Positions 6,366-11,179 of a DNA stretch of 11,179 bases are shown one piece after another. Below the pieces are notes generated by a model. The model worked only from the letters and a program-made list of their open reading frames with translations, ran no database searches and had not been told where the DNA came from. Numbering within the stretch: the first letter of the stretch is position 1; every line of letters starts with the position of its first letter. This DNA comes from Paracoccaceae bacterium (lineage in GTDB: Bacteria; Pseudomonadota; Alphaproteobacteria; Rhodobacterales; Rhodobacteraceae): the NCBI GenBank assembly GCA_003511785.1, contig DOIS01000082.1, positions 1 to 11,179 on the forward strand. The letters run 5' to 3'. The translations under genes and the position numbers were made by a program.

Positions 6366-7973
6366 TCAGCCGCTTCTCGCGCGCAGGTAGTCCAGCGCGC
6401 CCACGGTCGAGCCGTCCTGCCCCCGGACCGGCGCCCGGCCCTCGACCATCGGCGCCAGTTCGGTGGCCAGTTCCTTGCCCAGCTCCACCCCCCACTGGTC
6501 GAAGGAGTTGATCCCCAGGATCACCCCTTCGACGAAGACGCGATGCTCGTAAAGCGCGACGATCTGGCCCAGCACAAAGGGAGTGAGCTGCGGGTAAAGC
6601 AGCAGGGTCGAGGGCCTGTTGCCGGGAAATACCCGGTGCCGCGCCTGGCGCTCCAGCTCCGCGCCCTCCAGTCCCGCACCCGCCATGCGCGCGCGTGCCT
6701 CCTCCAGCGACCGGCCCAGCATCAGCGCGCGGGCCTGCGCCAGGCAATTGGCCGCCAGCAACGCGTGGTGATGCGCGAGGTCGCGCTCGTGCCCCTGGGC
6801 GCCCAGCATGAATTCGCAGGGCACGACCTGCGTGCCCTGGTGGATCAGCTGATAGAAGGCGTGCTGGCCGTTGGTGCCGGGCGCCCCCCAGATCACCGGG
6901 CCCGACGGCGCCTCCAGCGGGGTGCCATCCATCGCCACGCGCTTGCCGTTGCTCTCCATCTCCAGCTGTTGCAGATAGGCCGGCAGGTGCTCCAGCCGCT
7001 GCTCGTAGGGCAGCACCGCGCGCGTCGCATACCCGCAGACCTGCGCGTGCCAGAGGCCGACCAGCGCCAGCAGCACCGGCAGGTTCCGCTCCCACGGGGC
7101 GGCGCGGAAATGGTCGTCCATCGCCTGCCCGCCGCGCAGCATCTCGTCGAACCGCCCCGGCCCCACCGCCAGCATCACCGACAGCCCGATCGGCCCCCAG
7201 AGCGAATAACGCCCGCCGACCCAGTCCTCGAACCCGAAGACCCGCTCGGCCGGGATGCCGAAGGCGCTGGCGCGGTCGACCGCCGAGGACAGCGCCACGC
7301 ATTGCCGCGCCACGTCGCCGCCGCGCTCCTGGAGCCAGGCCCGGGCGGTCTCGGCATTGGTCATCGTCTCGAGCGTGGTGAAGGTCTTGGAGGCCACGAT
7401 CACCAGCGTGCGCCGCGCGTCCAGCCGCGCCAGCGTATCGGCCACATGCGCCCCGTCCACGTTGGACACGAAGTGACAGCGCGGCCCGTCGCGATAGGGC
7501 GAGAGCGCCCGCGCGGCCATCATCGGCCCCAGGTCCGAGCCGCCGATGCCGATATTGACCACGTCGGTGATCGTGCCCCCCGGCGCCTCCACCGCGCCCT
7601 CGCGCACGGCCCGGGCAAAGGCGCGCATCCGATCAAGCGTATCGCGCACGCCGGGCATGACATCGACGCCGTCCACCGCGACCGCGCCCCCGTCGAGATT
7701 GCGCAAGGCGCTGTGCAATACCGCCCTGCCCTCGGTCTCGTTGACCCGCGCGCCCGAGAACATGGCGTCGCGCCGCCCGGCGAGACCCGCGCGGTCGCAC
7801 AGGTCGATCAGCGCCGCGCGGGTCTCGGCGTCGATATTGGTCTTGGAATAGTCGAACAGAAGCTCGTCGGCGGCGGCGCTGAAGCGCGCGGCCCGGTCCG
7901 GGTCGGCCTCGAACAGCTCGGCGAAGCGGCGTGTCCGGGCGCGGTCGCAGTGGTGAAAAAGCGCATCCCACAT
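6366..7973 (-). CDS. pgi: Glucose-6-phosphate isomerase
   Basis: Pgi interconverts glucose-6-phosphate and fructose-6-phosphate in the cytosol. The 535 residues are near the usual length for the E. coli/animal-type family. The phosphate-binding and active-site segments are intact: NIGIGGSDLGP (140-150), SKTFTTLETMTNAETA with Lys196, DWVGGRYSLWGPIG with Arg255, MESNGK with the catalytic Glu340, NGQHAFYQLIHQG with His371, and NSFDQWGVELGKELA with Gln493 and Lys500. These align with human Lys211, Arg273, Glu358, His389, Gln512 and Lys519. An alanine replaces the Glu of the common WGEPGTNGQHA stretch, but that Glu is not the catalytic one. The ATG at 7973 has a strong AAGGAG (7989-7984) upstream. 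The gene follows pgl after 59 bases, so it is the third gene of the zwf operon. In organisms relying on the Entner-Doudoroff path, Pgi also returns fructose-6-phosphate to glucose-6-phosphate. Confidence 0.97.
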   Translation of the reverse strand: MWDALFHHCDRARTRRFAELFEADPDRAARFSAAADELLFDYSKTNIDAETRAALIDLCDRAGLAGRRDAMFSGARVNETEGRAVLHSALRNLDGGAVAVDGVDVMPGVRDTLDRMRAFARAVREGAVEAPGGTITDVVNIGIGGSDLGPMMAARALSPYRDGPRCHFVSNVDGAHVADTLARLDARRTLVIVASKTFTTLETMTNAETARAWLQERGGDVARQCVALSSAVDRASAFGIPAERVFGFEDWVGGRYSLWGPIGLSVMLAVGPGRFDEMLRGGQAMDDHFRAAPWERNLPVLLALVGLWHAQVCGYATRAVLPYEQRLEHLPAYLQQLEMESNGKRVAMDGTPLEAPSGPVIWGAPGTNGQHAFYQLIHQGTQVVPCEFMLGAQGHERDLAHHHALLAANCLAQARALMLGRSLEEARARMAGAGLEGAELERQARHRVFPGNRPSTLLLYPQLTPFVLGQIVALYEHRVFVEGVILGINSFDQWGVELGKELATELAPMVEGRAPVRGQDGSTVGALDYLRARSG

Positions 7974-7983
7974 GGGCGGTCGT

Positions 7984-7989
7984 CTCCTT
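7984..7989 (-). promoter_or_regulatory. Ribosome binding site of pgi
   Basis: AAGGAG on the minus strand lies 10 bases before the pgi ATG. It is the best Shine-Dalgarno in the window and supports independent initiation of pgi after the 59-base gap from pgl. Confidence 0.65.
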
Positions 7990-8032
7990 TAAATTTCTTG
8001 ATGAAAAAGGGGTTGCGGAGGAATGAACGGGT

Positions 8033-8704
8033 CTATTCGGACCAGAACACGGTCATGTCGGACAGGACCGCGTTGATGGGCGCCTCTTCGGGCGGAAGGC
8101 TCATGGCGCGCTCCAGCGCGGCGCGTTTCTCGGCCCCGGTGATGACCAGATGCTTGCGCAAGGCACCGTCCAGCGCGGGGGCGTTCAGGCTCACGCGGGT
8201 TTCGGGCATGGTCTCGGGGCGCTGCACCGACAGGATCGGGGCGTCGGCGGCGAGGGCCCCTTCGAGCCCCGGCGCACCGGGAAACAGCGAGGCGGTATGC
8301 ATGTCGGCCCCCATGCCCAGGAGCAGCACCGAGATCGGCATCTCGGGGCGCAGCATCGCCTCGATCTCGGCCAGCGCGCCCTCGGGGTCGTCCACGGGCG
8401 CGTAAAGCGGCAGGAACCGTGCCGACGCCGCCCGCGCCACCAGCAGCCGCTCGCGGATCAGTGCCGCGTTCGAGCGCGGATCGCTCTCCGGCACCCAGCG
8501 TTCGTCGGTGGGAAAGACATGCACCCGGTCCCAGTCCAGCGTCGCGGCGCAAAGCTGGTCGAAGACCGGCCCCGGCGTGCTCCCGCCCGGCACCGCGAAG
8601 GACACCGTGTCATGGTGCAGGAGCGCCTGTTTCAGCGCGCCCGCCAGCACGTTGGCCAGGTCGATGGCCAGCATGTCCTCGTCGGCATATTCGAGAAACT
8701 TCAT
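8033..8704 (-). CDS. pgl: 6-phosphogluconolactonase (DevB type)
   Basis: Pgl hydrolyses 6-phosphogluconolactone, the product of Zwf, to 6-phosphogluconate. The 223 residues fit the glucosamine-6-phosphate isomerase/6PGL fold. Visible motifs are FAVPGGSTPGPVFDQL (sugar-phosphate loop), VHVFPTDERWVPESDPRSN, and LLLGMGADMHTASLFPGAP, which holds the family's HTASLFP signature with Met in the position usually held by Gly (GxDGHTASLFP). The C-terminal part has ITGAEKRAALE. The chosen ATG at 8704 forms the classic ATGA overlap with the zwf stop. An in-frame ATG at 8722 lies inside zwf and would add only six residues. The tight coupling to zwf matches consecutive enzymatic steps, with the lactone passing directly to this enzyme. 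pgi follows downstream. Confidence 0.93.
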   Translation of the reverse strand: MKFLEYADEDMLAIDLANVLAGALKQALLHHDTVSFAVPGGSTPGPVFDQLCAATLDWDRVHVFPTDERWVPESDPRSNAALIRERLLVARAASARFLPLYAPVDDPEGALAEIEAMLRPEMPISVLLLGMGADMHTASLFPGAPGLEGALAADAPILSVQRPETMPETRVSLNAPALDGALRKHLVITGAEKRAALERAMSLPPEEAPINAVLSDMTVFWSE

Positions 8705-10170
8705 GGGTTGATCCCCCGCCATTTGCGCCCGTCGCGCTCCATCAGCAGATCGGCGTCGCGCGGCCCGGTCGAGCCGCTGTCATAGGGTTTGGGCGCCTCG
8801 CCCCGCGCCTGCCAGCCGGCGATGATCGGGTCGGTCCAGGCCCAGGCGGCCTCGACCTCGTCGCCGCGCATGAAGAGCGTCTGGTTGCCCCGGATCCCGT
8901 CCATGATGAGCCGCTCATAGGCGTCGGGCGGGTCCTCGCCCTCGGGCCCCAGCGCCTCGGCAAAGGACATGTCCAGCGGCACATCTACCAGGCGCATGCC
9001 CCCCGGCCCCGGCTCCTTGATGGTGACGCGCAGGGTGATCCCCTCGTTCGGCTGCAACCGGATCGACAGCACGTTGGCGTGCCGCCCGGCCTCGGCGCCG
9101 AAGATCGAATGCGGCGCGTCCTTGAACACCACGTTGATGACCGAGGACCGCGCCACCAGCCGCTTGCCGGTGCGCAGGTAGAAGGGCGTGCCCGCCCACC
9201 GCCAGTTCGACACATGCGCCTTGAGCGCGACATAGCTCTCGGTGGTCGAGCGCGGATCGTCCACCGCCTCGCGATAGGACGGGTGCGCCTCGGCGTCGCC
9301 CTCGCGCGCCTCGTATTGCCCGCGCACGATGTGATGCGGCGCCACCGGGTCCAGCGCCTTGATGACCTTGACCTTCTCGTCGCGCACCTCGTCGGGTTCG
9401 AACTTGGCCGGCGGTTCCATGGCGATCAGGCAGAGCAACTGCATCAGGTGGTTCTGCATCATGTCGCGCATGGCGCCGGCGCGGTCGTAATACTCGCCAC
9501 GCCCGCCCACGCCCACGGTCTCGGCCACGGTGATCTGGATGTGGTCGACATACTGGCTGTTCCAGAGCGGCTCGAACAGCATGTTGCCGAAGCGCACGGC
9601 CATCAGGTTCTGCACCGTTTCCTTTCCCAGGTAATGGTCGATGCGGTAAATCTGCCCTTCGTCGAACTGCGCCGCCAAGGTGGCATTGAGCGCCCGCGCG
9701 CTCTCCAGATCGTGGCCAAAGGGTTTTTCCACCACGATGCGGCTGTCTGCCCCGGCCAACCCGTGCCGGCGCAACCGCTGGGCCAGGTCCCCGAAGAGGC
9801 CGGGCCCTACCGAGAAGTAGAAGGCCCGCACACGGTCCCCACCCGCCAGCCGGCCGGCCAGCGCCGCCCAGCCGCTCTCGCCGCAGGCATCCACCGCCAC
9901 GTAGTCGAGGCGCTTGAGGAACGCCTCCAGCGAGCCGTCCTCGCAATGCCGTCCCGGCGCGTGCTCGCGGATCGCGGCCCGGGCGAAATCGGCATAGCCC
10001 GCGCGGTCCAGATCGGCCCGCGCCGCGCCCAGGATGCGCGAGCCCTCGGGCAATTGTCCCGCGCAATACCGGCGGAACAGCGCGGGCAGGATCTTGCGCC
10101 CGGCCAGGTCGCCGGTGCCGCCGAAGATCACGAGGTCGAACGCCTCGACCGGTATCACGCGCGAAACCAT
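8701..10170 (-). CDS. zwf: Glucose-6-phosphate 1-dehydrogenase
   Basis: Zwf oxidises glucose-6-phosphate to 6-phosphogluconolactone, producing NAD(P)H, and opens the oxidative pentose-phosphate and Entner-Doudoroff routes. The 489 residues match bacterial G6PD length. The Rossmann loop is DLVIFGGTGDLAGRK (12-26). EKPFGHDL follows at 148-155. The G6PD signature RIDHYLGKE (176-184) contains His179, and AGAMRDMMQNH (231-241) contains the catalytic His241; the two match His178 and His240 of the Leuconostoc enzyme. Cofactor preference cannot be read reliably. The ATG at 10170 has GGGAGAGG just upstream. It is the first gene of zwf-pgl-pgi and overlaps pgl by four bases. It is divergent from a radical SAM gene across 119 bases. 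I see no convincing -35/-10 pair for zwf there. Confidence 0.97.
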   Translation of the reverse strand: MVSRVIPVEAFDLVIFGGTGDLAGRKILPALFRRYCAGQLPEGSRILGAARADLDRAGYADFARAAIREHAPGRHCEDGSLEAFLKRLDYVAVDACGESGWAALAGRLAGGDRVRAFYFSVGPGLFGDLAQRLRRHGLAGADSRIVVEKPFGHDLESARALNATLAAQFDEGQIYRIDHYLGKETVQNLMAVRFGNMLFEPLWNSQYVDHIQITVAETVGVGGRGEYYDRAGAMRDMMQNHLMQLLCLIAMEPPAKFEPDEVRDEKVKVIKALDPVAPHHIVRGQYEAREGDAEAHPSYREAVDDPRSTTESYVALKAHVSNWRWAGTPFYLRTGKRLVARSSVINVVFKDAPHSIFGAEAGRHANVLSIRLQPNEGITLRVTIKEPGPGGMRLVDVPLDMSFAEALGPEGEDPPDAYERLIMDGIRGNQTLFMRGDEVEAAWAWTDPIIAGWQARGEAPKPYDSGSTGPRDADLLMERDGRKWRGINP

Positions 10171-10230
10171 CGCCCTCTCCCGCCGCGCCCGGCGCTCATC
10201 ACGATATGGTCAGGGCCGGCGCCGGCGACT

Positions 10231-10259
10231 TTAACTTGTCCTGCGCCTCAGGCTAGATC
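10231..10259 (+). promoter_or_regulatory. Possible promoter of the radical SAM gene
   Basis: TTAACT (10231-10236), a 17-base spacer and TAGATC (10254-10259) give a weak sigma-70-like pair with ideal spacing. Transcription would begin about 24 bases before the ATG at 10290. Upstream of it is a 12-base perfect palindrome GCCGGCGCCGGC (10215-10226). It could be an operator or only GC-rich chance. Confidence 0.3.
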
Positions 10260-10272
10260 AAACCCGACCGAA

Positions 10273-10293
10273 ATGAAAAGAAGTGACACATGA
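10273..10293 (+). other. Possible six-codon leader ORF overlapping the radical SAM start
   Basis: ATG at 10273 opens a six-codon frame (MKRSDT) whose TGA overlaps the ATG of the radical SAM gene as ATGA. This is the same geometry used for coupling elsewhere in the window. There is no clear Shine-Dalgarno for it, and such short frames arise by chance, so support is weak. Confidence 0.2.
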
Positions 10294-11179
10294 AAGACTT
10301 GCCCGACGCCAACCAAGGCAAATTCCGCGACCCTGCCGTGACCCGCGACGGCCAGCCGCGCGCCCGGGTGGCCTTGAGCCGGGCCGAGACGCTGTGGTTC
10401 AACACCGGGGCGCTGTGCAACATCACCTGCGCGCATTGCTATATCGAGAGCAGCCCCACCAACGACGCGCTGGTCTATCTCACCCGCGCCGAGATCGAGG
10501 AGTATCTCGGCCAGGCCAAAGACTGCGGCTGGCCGCTGCGCGAGGTGGGGTTCACCGGGGGGCGAGCCCTTCATGAACCCGCAGATGATCGGCATGGCCG
10601 AGGCCGCGCTTGAGGCCGGGCTGGACGTGCTGATCCTGACCAACGCCATGCGCCCGATGATGCGGCGCAAGATGCGCGATGGGATCGCCGATCTCAACGC
10701 GCGCTTTCCCGGCCGGCTCACCCTGCGCATCTCGCTGGATCATCACGACCCGGCCCGCCACGAGGAGGAGCGCGGCGCGGGCAGTTTCGGCAAGACACTT
10801 GAGGGCATGTGCTGGCTGCGCGACGCGGGCGTGCCGATGGCGGTGGCGGGCCGATCGCTCTGGGACGAGGACGAGGCCGAGGCGCGCGCGGGATTCGCCG
10901 CGCTCTTCGCACGGCACGGGTTTGCCATCGACGCACACGACCCGGCGGCCTGCGTGATCTTCCCCGAGATGGACGAGACCGCCGAAGTGCCCGAGATCAC
11001 CACCGCCTGCTGGGACATCCTGGACAAATCGCCCGAGGACGTGATGTGCGCCTCGTCGCGCATGGTCGTCAAGCGGCGCGGGGCCGCGCGCCCGGCGGTG
11101 CTGGCCTGCACGCTACTGGCCTATGACGCGCGGTTCGAACTGGGCGAGACCCTGGCTGAGGCCGAGCGCGACGTGGCGC
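10290..11179 (+). pseudogene. Radical SAM protein, frameshifted at a G run; 3' end beyond window
   Basis: The first frame starts MKDLPDANQGKF and carries LWFNTGALCNITCAHCYIES. Cys43, Cys47 and Cys50 form the CxxxCxxC that holds the [4Fe-4S] cluster of radical SAM enzymes. The frame reads REVGFTGG and then derails at six G's (10557-10562), ending at 10613 after 107 residues. If one G is removed, the family GGEP motif is restored (FTGGEPFMNPQMIGMAEAAL) and the frame stays open to the window end. The restored frame includes the typical strands LDVLILTNAM and LTLRISLDHHDPARHEEE, and later Cys residues (ACVIFPEMDE, DVMCASS, LACTLL). The protein belongs to the COG0535-like radical SAM group. Its substrate is unknown to me, and the C-terminus, where auxiliary-cluster cysteines might lie, is not visible. 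It is a pseudogene, a sequencing error or, less likely, a slippage site. It is divergent from zwf. Confidence 0.8.
10557..10562 (+). other. G6 homopolymer at the frameshift site
   Basis: Six consecutive G's occur where five are needed to encode the Gly-Gly-Glu-Pro motif (GGG-GGC-GAG-CCC). The extra base moves the downstream coding into the next frame. Homopolymer miscounting, a true insertion, or slippage would all leave this signature. Confidence 0.75.

Noticed and set aside
6320..6368. A 5-bp inverted repeat (AGAGT / ACTCT) just after the pgi stop as a terminator.
   Set aside because: The stem is too short and is not followed by a T-run. The GC hairpin at 6128-6160 is the better candidate for a 3' end.
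6882..6896. Pgi has WGAPGTNGQHA where many homologues have WGEPGTNGQHA, suggesting loss of the catalytic Glu.
   Set aside because: Counting along human Pgi places the catalytic Glu358 in the MESNGK segment, which is intact here (Glu340). The Glu in GEPGTN is not the base and, as far as I recall, varies among bacterial enzymes.
6357..8405. A 682-codon open frame on the plus strand opposite pgi and pgl.
   Set aside because: It is the mirror of highly GC-rich coding DNA. It is rich in Arg, His, Gln and Ala, shows no recognisable domain, and crosses two genes that are unmistakable on the other strand.
10171..10289. A zwf promoter on the minus strand built from TTGATC (10261-10256).
   Set aside because: At 17 bases the -10 would be CAAGTT, which matches poorly. 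The better AT-rich hexamer would need about 21 bases of spacer.
8419..10293. A 624-codon open frame on the plus strand opposite zwf.
   Set aside because: It is fully antisense to zwf, which has all its catalytic motifs. The composition is typical of a codon-bias shadow. Only its last six codons are mentioned separately as a possible leader.
1..11179. A new defence, mobile or biosynthetic system in the window.
   Set aside because: All genes but two belong to well-known core pathways. There are no phage, transposase, toxin-antitoxin or CRISPR features. The only unassigned genes are the small membrane protein and the broken radical SAM gene, which do not form a visible system within this window.

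Overview
The window looks like chromosomal core DNA of a GC-rich alphaproteobacterium, most likely a Rhodobacteraceae (Roseobacter-group) member. This is inferred from the very high G+C at third codon positions, the order bamA-skp-fabZ-lpxA-lpxI-lpxB, the use of LpxI rather than LpxH, and the linked zwf-pgl-pgi set. No tRNA, rRNA, CRISPR array, insertion sequence or phage gene was found.

Ten genes lie head to tail on the minus strand. Read in transcription order from the right, zwf (10170-8701), pgl (8704-8033) and pgi (7973-6366) form a glucose-6-phosphate operon. They supply the oxidative entry to the Entner-Doudoroff and pentose-phosphate routes and the isomerase that links to fructose-6-phosphate. 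A 41-codon gene for a single-pass membrane protein follows at 6295-6170. A GC-rich hairpin and a perfect TTGACA -35 box then separate this block from the envelope block.

The envelope block is bamA (to 3635), skp (3627-2986), an AT-rich double hairpin, and then fabZ, lpxA, lpxI and lpxB, which runs off the left edge. BamA and Skp handle outer-membrane protein assembly and chaperoning. FabZ sits at the branch between fatty acids and lipid A, and LpxA, LpxI and LpxB make the lipid A disaccharide. fabZ, lpxA, lpxI and lpxB are overlapping or nearly touching, which implies tight translational coupling.

On the plus strand, divergent from zwf, is a radical SAM gene (from 10290) that runs off the right edge. 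Its cluster-binding CxxxCxxC motif is intact, but a run of six G residues breaks the reading frame exactly inside the SAM-binding GGEP motif. Removing one G restores an open frame to the end of the window.

I found no convincing new multi-gene system. The points most worth a second look are the frameshifted radical SAM gene, the overlooked 41-residue protein, the TTGACA box that shares its TTG with a false start of bamA, the paired palindromes after skp, and two residue-level features (a cysteine pair in BamA and the acyl-ruler residue of LpxA).
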